Positions 32,928 through 42,790 of a stretch of DNA of 64,000 nucleotides are shown here, one piece after another. Source of the stretch: Durusdinium trenchii (lineage: Eukaryota; Sar; Dinophyceae; Suessiales; Symbiodiniaceae); assembly GCA_963970005.1 (NCBI GenBank), contig CAXAMN010001448.1:371213-435212 (forward strand), given 5' to 3'. Position 1 is the first letter of the stretch. Every line of letters starts with the position of its first letter. The notes beneath the pieces are model-generated. The model worked only from the letters and a program-made list of their open reading frames with translations, had not been told where the DNA came from and ran no database searches. A program made the translations under genes and the position numbers.

Positions 32928-32957
<30 letters not shown>
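32916..32957. repeat. LINE 3' A-run plus (TACA)n microsatellite
   Basis: A8 (32916-32923) followed by about eight TACA units and a short TA run. It mirrors the TACA tract at the 5' edge. Confidence 0.9.
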
Positions 32958-32958
<1 letters not shown>

Positions 32959-32999
32959 GGAAACAAGTTGTTGTCATGTTTTTTCCAGCCGTACCCCGC

Positions 33000-34350
33000 A
33001 CTGACTTCAGTCATATAATGCAGAGCGTTGGCGTAGCCAAAAGAAGCCGTGGCATATTTACATATCAGAAAGTTCGAGTGAAGGCTGCATTATATATTCG
33101 TGAATCTTCGGCAACAGTTTCTGTGTAGTCATAACCTCCTAAGGTATATTCAAAAGTGTGTATTTTTGCGTAATGCAGCCAGTTTTGTCTCGGGCGACCG
33201 ACTCGTTTTTTCCCATAAGAAACTCTGAGTGCGCAATAGGGCTGGAAAGATATTTGGCGCATAGGGTCGTTGTGGCTAGCCCTGAGTACATGACCCAATA
33301 ATTTGGATGTCCTACGGAGATAAGATTGGCTGAATAATTTGAACTCGCGTCGGTCGCCTCGATTTGGACATGCATGCCAGCGCTGTACATCTATTTAGAA
33401 CCTCCCTATTTGTGTTTCTTCTGTCTATAAATGTTGACGGAACCTTGAGGGTTTTCCTCAAGCACCATAGTTGGAAGGCATAAATTTTCTTCAGCATGGT
33501 GTCTGTGAGGTGTATACAGTAGTTTCAAGTCCATATAACAATTTTGATCGAACAACAGCATCAAAAATAAGCAGTTGCCATTTCACGTTTGCATGTGTAG
33601 CAATTTGAACCAGGTTTGTCTTACTTCTTGCATTTTGTTCACGACTTCGTGTCGAATGTTTGCTTCCTTGTTAATTTAGATGCCTAAATAATTCGCTTCG
33701 AACTTCTTTGGTAATGGTTCGAGGTTTTCAAAATGGACCAAACCTTCATTGTTCATTTGTATCGCCACACACTTGTCTTTGTTTAGCCGCAGTCCGTGTT
33801 TGCAGGAGATAGACTCCGTGAGCTTTAACAACTTATTTAATGCCCTGTTGTCAGTAGAAAAGAGGATGGTATCATATGCTTAGTAAACTAAATCAAAATC
33901 CAGATTTGGGACTCTGCCATTGTGTACCCATCGACTGATTTTGGAGCGAATCTCAAAATCCACACAAGACATCACAATAACAAACAAATAGCGGGAAGGG
34001 GGGCACCCTTGCCTGATGCCAGAAGATTGGTATATTTGACCTGGGATGATCCAAACGCATCTTTCACAAAAAATGTTGGCTCGAATGATATCACAATAAT
34101 GTTGACTAAAACCCATTTTTGTGCAAAGCGACAATTAGTATATCGTGTTGCACTTTATCGAAAGTTGCTTCCCAATCTAAAAGGGCTAGACTCAATCGGG
34201 CACCTTTGACTTGGCGTAGTCTTGGAGCCTGCGAATGATATATATATATATATGGCATGGGATGTAGATCTCTGAGGCCGAAATCCGTATTGTGTATTGG
34301 ATAAAGCATTGTTGATAGCATTTTGCATTCTTTGCGTATTATGATCATAT
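33000..34350 (-). pseudogene. Relic of a second LINE family (RT and C-terminus)
   Basis: Minus-strand pieces in order are ARLSLALLDWEATFDKVQHD (motif A, near 34170), SSGIRQGCPPSRYLFVIVM (motif B, near 34010), then LDFDLVY-stop-AYDTILF (motif C, near 33880), where the expected YADD is replaced and a TAG lies in it. There follow LLKLTESISCKHGLRLNKDK, RKTLKVPSTFIDRRNTNREV (33312-33497) and the C-terminal GHVLRASHNDPMRQI...KKRVGRPRQNW (33065-33298). Frames change at least four times and stops are frequent. A (TA)n run at 34232-34252 has expanded inside the coding part. This is clearly a different family from 25.7-32.9 kb and from 43.9-47.9 kb. Confidence 0.8.
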
Positions 34351-36770
34351 AATCATATATACTTTGTAAAGGATACTCAGAAGAGAGATGGGCATATCAT
34401 TGGCAGCGTTGGCGTTGTCAGTATCTCCTTTTTTGAAGAGGGGGACGATCCTCGCAGCAAACAAAATAAATACAAATATATAAATAAATAAATAAATGCT
34501 GAAAAAGGTAACAATGAAAACGATAAATGCAATTTATTTTGTGTCCAAGGGTTGCAAGTTGTTGCCATGTGTTGCGCTCGCCTTGCAAAAGGTAGACCAA
34601 GCACGCGCTGCCAAAAAAAAAACAACCAACAACTGGAAACCATCGGGAACCGGAGTGCAACTGGGGTTCAAGCGGGATCCATTCCAGGAAGCATCCGCAT
34701 CGGTGGGCGAGACGGCATCTTGGAATCAAGCAACTAGAGGACAGTGCATCTGAGTACTTGCCACATGTCTCAGGCCAGCACAGATGCGGTCATGGGGCCA
34801 CCATGGTAGTATCTGCATCTTTCACGATAGCTGTCACACATAAAACAAAAGGTCTCTCGACAAATTGACTGGGACTCCACACCCATAATTTGCACCGGCA
34901 GAACCATAGCCGGTGCTGGCATAAGCACCGTACATGGCCGGACATGCGGCACAAAGGCCAAAACTACAAACCCACGATACCACTATACCTAGGGCCGCTG
35001 GAATGCTTGCGTACTGTCTTTTTGTGGCCGTTACTCTACAGTTGTCATCCGTTTGCCTTTCCAATATCCAGTACCATCGCAACGGCTGGGTAACACCCTA
35101 CAAATAAATAAACAAACAAAAAAATAAATATACATATTATATATATATATATGTTGTGTTTCAGAAGGAGAGAACATGGTGTGCCAACGCACACACCCAA
35201 AGATTCCATTCTGATCCATTCTGAACAAATGCAGCCCTCATAATGCAATAGCCGCTTCACATCGATGTGGGACCTGCTTGTGAAAGCAGCACAGCACGAC
35301 AAGACCACCAAAATGTGAAGGTTTGACACAAACAAATCTATTAAGTTCGTAAATTGTATGCTTTGTTTTGCAAACATACATGAAAGTGAAACAACCAGCG
35401 ACGCTCTGTTAGGGACTTGAACCCACATGCGTTGCATTGCAGCTTGAATGAAATCACATAAGCCCTGGTTTGACATGAAAGGACTCCTTTGCAGTACTTA
35501 CTTCAAGCATGAATGCACACTGTTTGCACATGCAATGATACAGTATATCTATTTATACAGCTGTCAGCCCAAAAGAAAACGTGAAGACAAGAAACAAAAA
35601 TTCGTCAACGTTTCGTCTCACGTTTCACAGGAAGTAAAGCAACTGATGGCACTCCCATCTTTTTAACTATATGAAGTGGTGCTATGACACCTTCCATGAC
35701 TTAAGTTCGGATCAGTCTGAAGTTGACTTTCCAATTGTGCCAACTTACCTGCCTTCCCTCAGCCAAGTTCCAAGGTTTTGAGGGTTTCTGGGGTCACCTG
35801 AAGCTGCCTGCAAACCATTGGCGCCAGTGAGGCTATTGAACGGACGTGGGTGAGAAGCCTCGGACCCATGATCACCGAAACGGGTCTTCTCACTATGTGA
35901 GAACCTGCTGCCCTGAAAATGGTAATCAGCTACAGATCTCACCTGGGTCAACAAAAGCACCAATTTAAGGGGCCACAATCCGAACGTACAATGGATTTTT
36001 GTTTTTTGGCTACTGCACGCCTCATGTATCCGGTCTGTTGACTGAAGAGCCATTGCCGCCACCTTCGCTGGATCTTTCCGATGTGTTTTTGCATAAATTT
36101 CAGCGACAGAAGTCAGCAGCCAATGCCGTGTTCACAGCCGATGTCAACAAGTGTTTTTTTGGGTGCGCATTGCAAGGTCGGAGCCAAACGTCGCAAATAG
36201 GAAAAGAAACAAGAATGGTGAGAAGAGGTGGGATTCCAGGCGATAGATTCGACAAGAAATCCAAACATGCAGGTGCAACGCGAATTAAATTGAGCCGCCT
36301 CCCAGGTTGTCATGGTCAGCCGAAAAAAATTCCCCGCACGAATGAAAAGGTAAAAGGCAGCATCCCGCTCACGAATCCCAGGCAAAAAAAGTTTCATTTT
36401 TCCATATACACCGGGTTAAAAGTGGTTGGTGCAACTCAGGGGGTAGCCGGCATAGCCATAGATGGCTCAACACCACATGTCAATTTAATTATCTTTGAGC
36501 TAGAAATCACGCAAAGTGCACATTAAAGATCACGAGATCGAAAGCTGCACCTTGACAACAACAAAAGTTTGTAGATTCTGTAGATGGCGCATTCCACTTC
36601 CACCCATCCCAAAGCTCTTTCTTCCCCATCCAAAAAGAAAAGAACGTGGCAAGCAAATACAAGGACTGCTCAGGAATCTGGACATTGAGGGAGCGTCCCA
36701 GCAGCGCTAAATGGTGCAGGGCATCCCAAATATTCGTGAAATTTGCTGAATTGAAACCTACTGTATGCAT
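34351..36770. other. No gene recognised
   Basis: AT-rich sequence with (TA)n at 35135-35152 and several A/AAAT runs. The plus frame 35999-36526 (175 codons) and minus frames at 34377-35476 have no motif. The stretch 35411-35431 resembles a tRNA T-arm but lacks the rest of a tRNA. Confidence 0.45.
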
Positions 36771-36773
36771 TGA

Positions 36774-36880
36774 TTGGCATTGCGCCATCTGTGGTTCTGA
36801 CATCAGAATGCCTCCAAAGGCCAGGTCTGGGCCAAAAACAAGGTGTCTTTTGACTGGTAGATGGTGCAACTTTGATGTCC
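36774..36880. repeat. Dispersed repeat, copy left of the recombinase element
   Basis: Begins attggcattgcgccatctg-ggttctgac and contains gggccaaaaac, then aggtgtcttttgactggtagatgg. The same series of blocks occurs at 39699-39830, on the other side of the tyrosine-recombinase element. Confidence 0.7.
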
Positions 36881-36883
36881 TTC

Positions 36884-37022
36884 TGATTCCTTTTTCTTTC
36901 CTTTTGATTCCTTTTGATTTCCTTTTCTGATTTCCTTTTGGTTCCTTATGATTTCCTTGTGGTTTCCTTTTGAATCCTGTCGATGTCCTTTTGATTTCCT
37001 TCTGATTCCTTTTGATTTCCAC
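36884..37022. repeat. GATTTCCTTTT minisatellite
   Basis: About ten degenerate units of 11-14 bases (gattccttttgatttcctttt and variants). On the minus strand it reads as Lys/Arg/Asn-rich low complexity, which accounts for the open frame there. Confidence 0.85.
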
Positions 37023-37049
37023 ACGCCGGAATGGCCCCGATACCTAAAC

Positions 37050-37152
37050 CGTCTCTTCTCGTTTGGTGTCTCACAAATGCATCTCAAGAAAGCATGCTCA
37101 AAACTCTGCGGCGCCCCTTTTTGAACGGGGGATGCCAAGGTCTTTCGTCCCC
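37050..37152 (-). repeat. Split direct repeat B2
   Basis: From cgtctcttctcgtttggtgt to aaggtctttcgtcccc. Direct copy of 37384-37486. It is followed by two more partial aaggtctttcg units. Confidence 0.9.
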
Positions 37153-37230
37153 AAGGTCTTTCGTCCCCCCAAGGTCTTTCGAGGGGGATCTTTCGTCCAT
37201 TGGTTTCTGTTATCATGGTGAGGGTGGGTG

Positions 37231-37384
37231 GGCTTTTCGCCACTTATCTTCACTTTGTGAAGAAGGACCCGCCACTCCCACCCAACTTGATGCAAAAATA
37301 TCGGAGCTTTGAAATGAGACACCCGGAAAAAAGGATTTCCTGAAACGTCAAGTGACAATCTGATCACCTCCGGTGAGCTAGATC
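37231..37384 (-). repeat. Split direct repeat A2
   Basis: 154 bases from ggcttttcgccacttatctt to tccggtgagctagatc, matching 39539-39692 without a difference that I could find. The recent-looking identity suggests recent activity or gene conversion. Confidence 0.9.
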
Positions 37385-37486
37385 GTCTCTTCTCGTTTGG
37401 TGTCTCACAAATGCATCTCAAGAAAGCATGCTCAAAAGTCTGCGGCGCCCCTTTTTGAACGGGGGATGCCAAGGTCTTTCGTCCCC
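37384..37486 (-). repeat. Split direct repeat B1
   Basis: Copy of B2, abutting A2 at the shared base 37384. The recombinase reading frame ends inside it (stop at 37432). Confidence 0.9.
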
Positions 37487-39508
37487 CTTCTTTCACCGTG
37501 GGCATTCGCACGTTCAGACACGAAATCATGCAAAGAAGCGAACTCTGCAAAAGCTCTACGGGTCCGGTCATTTCTCCTCACCAACAAAGGATGTTCACAC
37601 TGTCTGGATGGATAGTCGCTGAGGTTGGCCTCAGTGGCCACTCTTGCGAACCAGGCCTTGGTGTTGCAAGTGGCTTCCATTGTCAAATGGTATTCCAACA
37701 AAGCTTCGGCCCAAGGCCCAGTCCCACAGACAGCTGTCCCATGGACTCCCAACTGAGGTGCGGGCGTCCTACATGCAGGGGTGACAGATGAAATCTGCCC
37801 TTGGTCTGCAATGTCCTCAAGTCCCATTCCTATGCGAATGAGCCGCAACAACATCTGGAGTTTTCGAACCGGTCGAATCTGCAGGTTGCGCGAGTACACA
37901 ACGTCCGATCCAGTCAATGCACTGCAATGGTGACCTAACACAGCACGTATCTCCTTGTCCACGCCAGCCCGGGCGCACCACGACAGCAATGTAGCCTTCA
38001 TTGAATGCGCCCTGATGCTGCCACAGTCCTTTGTTCCTTGCAGTAATTCTCGCAACCATTTGGATGCCTCGAGGGTTCTCAGGGGGCGAGCACAGAAGCC
38101 CCCCCCCTGCCTTCGGCGCCGGCAACAAAGGGCCCAGTGGAGTCTTCTGTATGTCCAACCCTGCCTCCAGGTAGAGGTGAAGGAAAGTGTCCAGCCAGTT
38201 GTCGTTTGTGACACCCTCCCATGGCACTACCAGAGGCAGGTATTGTTCACGCCTATCACCAATGCTTGAAGTCTTGTGTTCACGGGTGTACAAGACAAAA
38301 CACCCGTTGCGCCTCGATTCCACCTCGATATGATCAATGTACCTCAAGTCGCTCCACCGGGCCCTGCCATAGATGCAAATGAGCATGCAGCCGGCTCCAA
38401 TCCTATCAACAATGTTAGCATCACTTTGCAAGATTCCATGCAACCGTTGTAGATGCTCCAATTCCAAGGGCGGTGATTGCTTTGTTGGTCCCTTGGCCCG
38501 CTTCCCAAGCGCTGCAAAGCCTTGAAGACGTCTTGATGTCAAAATGTCATCAGCTCCTGCTAGGTCAATGGTGAACTTGCAAAACCTCACAGTCTCAAGG
38601 AATGTTGCAGGCGCCGTGTATCCCTTCAGGCCAACTAAGCGGATCTCCCTCAGGTGCTTGAAGAAGTCCCACACATGAATTTCTCTTAAGGGAAACACAT
38701 CGCCTGCTTGCAAATCATCGCAATAGAAATCCCTGTGCCACAAGATGTATCGTTTCAATGCATTTGCACGTTTCTGTAATGTTGAATAGCTCTTGGTGCC
38801 AAACGCAGCCCTGATGGTCTCTGCCGCATCGCCTCCACTTGGGTCAGCTCTCAAATCCAGGCACACCTGTTTCCCAATTGATGAGCCCTGCCAGTCAATG
38901 GAAAGGATATCCATCCACTTGGAACAAACAAGCTCAGTCTGCAAATCTTTGTTTTCAATGTAATCCAAATCCTTGATGTCGCTAACTGCTCGCAAATACG
39001 CAGCACCTCCACACTCAGCGATCTCCCCTCCAAGAGTTGGAGGAGTGAGCTTTTCTTCAACAAGGTCAGGAAGTTGTGGAATTACACCATGAACTCTGGG
39101 CGGACTGAGTGCCAGGCTTTGATTGAACAAGCCGCGCATGGCTGAATTTTCCCAGGGCAACTTCAAAGTAGGGTCAACTTGTTTGTATTGTTCAAACGAA
39201 CTGGTCACGATCATGTTCCAATCCAGTCGATTCATTTCAATGTTGTTTGTACCTTCCGAGGTGCAGGCATGGTCAACTTCAGCTTCAATTGGCCACGAGT
39301 CTCCACCTCCACCTTCTTCTTGAACAAGACCCTGGTCAGAAGCTGTTCCTGGTTCGAAAACGGGCTCACCTGGCAGCTCAAGATCACGTTGAAGAACATC
39401 GTTCATGAAAGAAAAACTCTCTTCCAGATGTAATGGCTCAAGTTCTGGCAACTGCTCATCAACAATCAAGTCCTCATCCGATGGCACTTCCGCTGAATTA
39501 ATATCCAT
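37432..39508 (-). CDS. Tyrosine recombinase with RNase H-like tail (one frameshift)
   Basis: The recombinase cuts and rejoins DNA through a tyrosine. The first frame (39508-37817, 563 codons) starts MDINSAEVPSDED. It has an acidic N-terminus, a helical core-binding region around residues 235-340 (SYSTLQKRANALKRYILWHR) and the first catalytic Arg in GRARWSDL (Arg384), with Lys412 in REHKTS. The second frame (to 37432) carries RAHSMK (His-x-x-Lys), the His of LGHH and the Tyr of VYSRN. The frames join in a nine-base C run at 38099-38107, where one base explains the shift. After the recombinase comes WFARVATEANLSDYPSR, like the end of DIRS/Ngaro RNase H domains. The RT itself is missing. Apart from the shift, all catalytic residues are present. 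Confidence 0.8.
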
Positions 39509-39538
39509 GGCAACTAGACTAGCTACCTACCCCCGATG

Positions 39539-39692
39539 GCCTTTTCGCCACTTATCTTCACTTTGTGAAGAAGGACCCGCCACTCCCACCCAACTTGATG
39601 CAAAAATATCGGAGCTTTGAAATGAGACACCCGGAAAAAAGGATTTCCTGAAACGTCAAGTGACAATCTGATCACCTCCGGTGAGCTAGATC
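39539..39692 (-). repeat. Split direct repeat A1
   Basis: Upstream repeat, 30 bases before the recombinase ATG. Identical to A2 as far as seen. It may carry the promoter, but no element is recognisable. Confidence 0.9.
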
Positions 39693-39698
39693 ATCATG

Positions 39699-39830
39699 GA
39701 TTGGCATTGCACCATCTCTGGTTCTGACACAAGGCCCCCACGCGCAAACAAAAGGGCGAGGTTTTGGGCCAAAAATTTGGCAGTTTTGCAGGTGTTTGAG
39801 ACTTGTAGATGGCGGAGTTTGATGATGAAG
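39699..39830. repeat. Dispersed repeat, copy right of the recombinase element
   Basis: Shares attggcattgcaccatctctggttctgac, gggccaaaaat, and a final aggtgtttgagacttgtagatgg-block with 36774-36880. Confidence 0.7.
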
Positions 39831-40116
39831 CAACAAAAAAACCATCAATTTTCACCCGGAGTATGTGCGCTGCGACAGTGCCAAACGTCACACAGAGGAA
39901 AAAAGTGTCAAACACAGTGGCGAACCTTTTCACCACACTTGAACAGGCCGCTGCGGAGTGCGCTTCCTCTCATGTCATCATGACATGTCTGCTATGCATG
40001 ACTGCATGAGTGTCTCTAGTGAAACCTGACACCCTGCCTTTTGGAGAGACGTTCTAGTTTCTGCAAACTCTTCAGCAAGACTTACTCCGAGTTAGAATCT
40101 CAAACAGGTTTGCTAA
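39831..40116. other. No gene recognised
   Basis: Short spacer between the repeat and the end of the copia-type coding sequence. Nothing recognisable. Confidence 0.4.
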
Positions 40117-41639
40117 TTAAAATGTCTTTCCATGGCTCTCAGGTCTTCTTCTCCCGGCTGTTGATCCTGTTTGGTTCTCACTTCTTGGATCTTCTTGTTC
40201 TTCTTCTTCTCCATCACTCAAGTGTATCACTGCCTGTGGCTCTCTGTCAGCTTGTCTTGAATCACTGCCCATTGGATTGCCCAGCTCGAAGACGTTGATG
40301 TCGTCCACGTCCACATACTCCATGGTCACGTCGTTGTCGACTGCATCTGCTTCAGGTGGTAGAAATCGAAGTAGAGCATTGTTGTCATCTTGGCTGCCAA
40401 GCTCAGTCCTCTCTCCTGAGGTATGCTGCCTGATGAACTCTTGTCTTGCTGCTTCAGCTTCTGCTTCATCTGGGTGTTCTGCTGCTGCTGCATCAGCTCC
40501 ACGTTGAATTGCTTCTCGTTCAAGTCTCTGTAATCTCTTGGCGAATAAAATGCTTCGCCTGTAGCCTTCTGGTGTCTGGCTATCTTCGATCGCTGCCGGC
40601 ATCTCATTTCTCAAAGTAAAGAGTCTTCCCACCATGTCACCATTGCTTCATCCAGGATCGCGATGTGGTTGTTCTTCTTCATGGTGTCCCAAGAATGAAG
40701 TCACTGTCCTGAAAACATGTTGTAGATCTCGTTGTCCTTCTCGATGTGCTCGGTCATCTTCTTCATCAGGATTTGCTGCTCCATGTGTTGCTTCATGGTG
40801 TACTCGGCGTCGAGGTCCTCCATCTCCTTCTTCTGTGTCACCATGTGCTTCACCCTGACTTTGACCAGTCTGTGTGAAAACGTCAATCCTTGTGCCTGTA
40901 CCTGGCTGCATCAAGGTGTGTTCTGGGCTCGGCTCTTCTGGTTCTTCAGGAACTGCTTCTTCTCGTTGTTGCTGCTCTTGGATTGTGGCCTCATAGGTTC
41001 TCTCTCCACTGTTTCCTCTGAATGGTAGTGGAAAGATCTGTGCTAGGCCTCCTTCATACCTCATTGGTTCACATTGGCCCGAATGCCTTGTAGATCCACA
41101 AATTGTTCACCTAGTTCTGCAAGTAGTCCAGGTGCTTTTGGTGGTCGTATTCCAAGTCGTGTTGCTTCTCCAGGCGTCATTCTCTGCCTTGTTCTGCGGG
41201 GTCTGCCTTCTGTCAGTCCTGAAACAAAAGGTCCACTCTCTTGCGACGTTGAAGTCGAAGAAGAGCTGCTGTCTCTGTAGTCGCGAAGTCGTCGGGGTAG
41301 TTCTCGATTTTGTTCCTCAGTGAACTGTAGTCGATGTCGTTGCACTCGTAGTGCGTTCGTCAGGTAGACGATCATGAGCGTCAGCGCTAGGATCACCAAG
41401 TTTCTGATCGTGATGATGTCGTTCACCGTCATTTCACCTGACACTGCAAGGTTTGTGCATCCTTGCAAGAAACATGTGCTTCCAGCTAAAATCACTCTTA
41501 AGATCTTCTGAATAGTCTTCTGGGTTACTTCTCTTGGGATGGTCTCGATGGTTTCAATCTCTACACCATTTTGATTTCCCATTGGAATGAGGCTCATCAA
41601 TTTCTTTCGTCTCTCTTGCGATAGCTTCTTTGTGTTCAA
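40117..41639 (-). pseudogene. Copia-type Pol C-terminal extension with membrane segment
   Basis: Follows the RNase H of the copia-type element. The codons just before 41639 read AINPADLNTKKL, the usual end of copia RNase H regions, then SQERRKKLMSLIPM. A membrane segment lies at about residues 79-96 (RNLVILALTLMIVYLTNA), then a Ser-rich linker and a Pro/Glu-rich region. The next frame (41064-40117, one in-frame stop at 40648) is acidic and Gln-rich, ending EDPRSENQTG; a coiled coil (KKEMEDLDAEYTMKQHMEQQ) is visible in an alternative frame at 40701-40886. Function unknown. A membrane-spanning tail after RNase H is unusual for copia elements in general. Confidence 0.55.
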
Positions 41640-41964
41640 ATCTGCTGGATTGATTGCTTACCCTGTCCAGCTCGTTGCATGATTCCTCGGGCTGCTGAAC
41701 TGTCACTGAAAGCTGTCATCTGAACTTCATTGGCTCCTACTACAAACTTCAGTAGGCTTCCAACATGTAGCATCTCTGCAATGCCACTGCAGCTTGCATA
41801 AAGCTCGGATTCTGCACTGGAAAGTGCTATTGAGGCTTGTAGCTTGCATGAGCTAACAAGTAGGCTGCCGTTCAGAAAAACCATGTATGATGTTGTTGAC
41901 TTTCTGCTTACCTTGCATCCTGCCCAATTGGCGTCCGTGAAGACTTCGAGATTGTAGTTCTTTC
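41636..41964 (-). pseudogene. Copia-type RNase H fragment
   Basis: Reads NYNLEVFTDANWAGC, SRKSTTSYMVFLNGSLL, QASIALSSAESELYAS and FSDSSAARGIMQRAGQG. These are the catalytic-Asp, Ser-Thr, Glu and second-Asp blocks of Ty1/copia RNase H. The part usually found between RAGxGK and NPADL is missing, and the frame changes there. The upstream part is cut off at about 41965 by a repeat insertion. Confidence 0.8.
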
Positions 41965-42790
41965 AGCGTGGTTGCGATTTGTGTCCTTGAACTGTCTTGC
42001 GCCGCTGCGCCGCTGTGCTGTTCGCGCGTTTTGTGGTGTCTTTGAACTGTCTTTCGCCGCTGCGCTGCTACACCACTGTGCTGCGCTATGGCTTTGTTCT
42101 TGTCGCCGCTGCGCCGCTGCGCTGCTCGCGCGCTTTGCGGTGCCTTTGAACTGTCTTGCGCCGCTGCGCCGCGGCGCTGCTACGCCACTGCGCTGTGCTA
42201 TGGTTTTGTTCTTGTCGCCGCTGCGCCGCTGCGCTGCTCGCGCGCTTTGTGGTGTCTTTGAATTGTCTTGCGCCGCCGCTACGCCACTGCGCTGTGCTAT
42301 GGTTGTGTTCTTGTCTGTGGCGCGCCGCTACGCCGCTGCGCCGCTGCGCCGCTGCTTTGCCACGCCGTTACGCCGTTACGCCGCGTAGCCCACTGTCTGC
42401 GCGGTGGCACATGTGCACTTTTGTTACGCCTTGTCGTTGTTGATCTTCTTGTTGTTCTTCTTGTTGATCTTCTTGTTGTCGATCTTCTTGTTGCACTGTC
42501 GTTCTTCTTGTTCTTCTTGGTCTTGTTCTTGTTGTTGATCTGGCGCTTGTTATTGTAGTTGTTCTTGTAGTTGTTCTTGTTGTTGTTGTTGGAGCGACAA
42601 CGACTCGTGGAGCAGTAGCGGGACGGATCGGAGCGGAGCAACGGACCATGGGAGCGAGAACGGCTCGTGGAGTAGTAACGGATCGGAGCAGAGTAACAGA
42701 GCATCGGAGCGAGAACGACTTGCGCGGGACGGATCGGAGCGGAGCAACGGAGCATCGGAGCGAGGACGAATATTGAGGACACAGTTTGCA
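41965..42790. repeat. Composite repeat insertion inside the copia Pol gene
   Basis: Three repeat types in series. 41975-42370: a ~105-110 base GC-rich tandem unit (tgtctttgaactgtcttgcg ... cgccgctgcgccgctg), about 3.5 copies. 42430-42590: ttgttcttcttgttgatcttc units. 42595-42770: about three ~60-base units (agcgagaacgactcgtggag ... ggatcggagcggagcaac). RNase H sequence resumes on the left and RT sequence on the right, so the whole tract interrupts one gene. Confidence 0.8.

Larger units (their letters stand above)
37050..39692 (-). mobile_element. Tyrosine-recombinase element with split direct repeats (Ngaro/DIRS-like)
   Basis: Read on the minus strand the order is A1 (39692-39539), gene (39508-37432), B1 (37486-37384), A2 (37384-37231), a 78-base spacer and B2 (37152-37050). 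The A copies are 154 bases and identical as far as I can compare; the B copies are 103 bases with about one mismatch. B1 abuts A2. This A1-gene-B1-A2-B2 arrangement is the one known for Ngaro- and PAT-type members of the DIRS order, which use a tyrosine recombinase instead of an integrase. The element is short and lacks an RT domain, though the gene ends with an RNase H-tail-like stretch. It may be an internally deleted derivative. Confidence 0.75.

Noticed and set aside
35411-35431. tRNA-like B box (gggttcaagtccct, minus strand)
   Set aside because: Only about three T-stem pairs form and no A box or acceptor stem is found upstream. At most a tRNA-derived scrap.
41972-42558. Ala/Cys/Arg-rich plus-strand frames (for example 138 codons)
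   Set aside because: They are translations of the cgccgctgcg tandem repeat, not genes.
42297-42790. C-terminal third of the long minus frame of the copia RT
   Set aside because: It is read-through into the repeat insertion (Asn/Lys/Thr/Arg runs); the real gene resumes at 41964.
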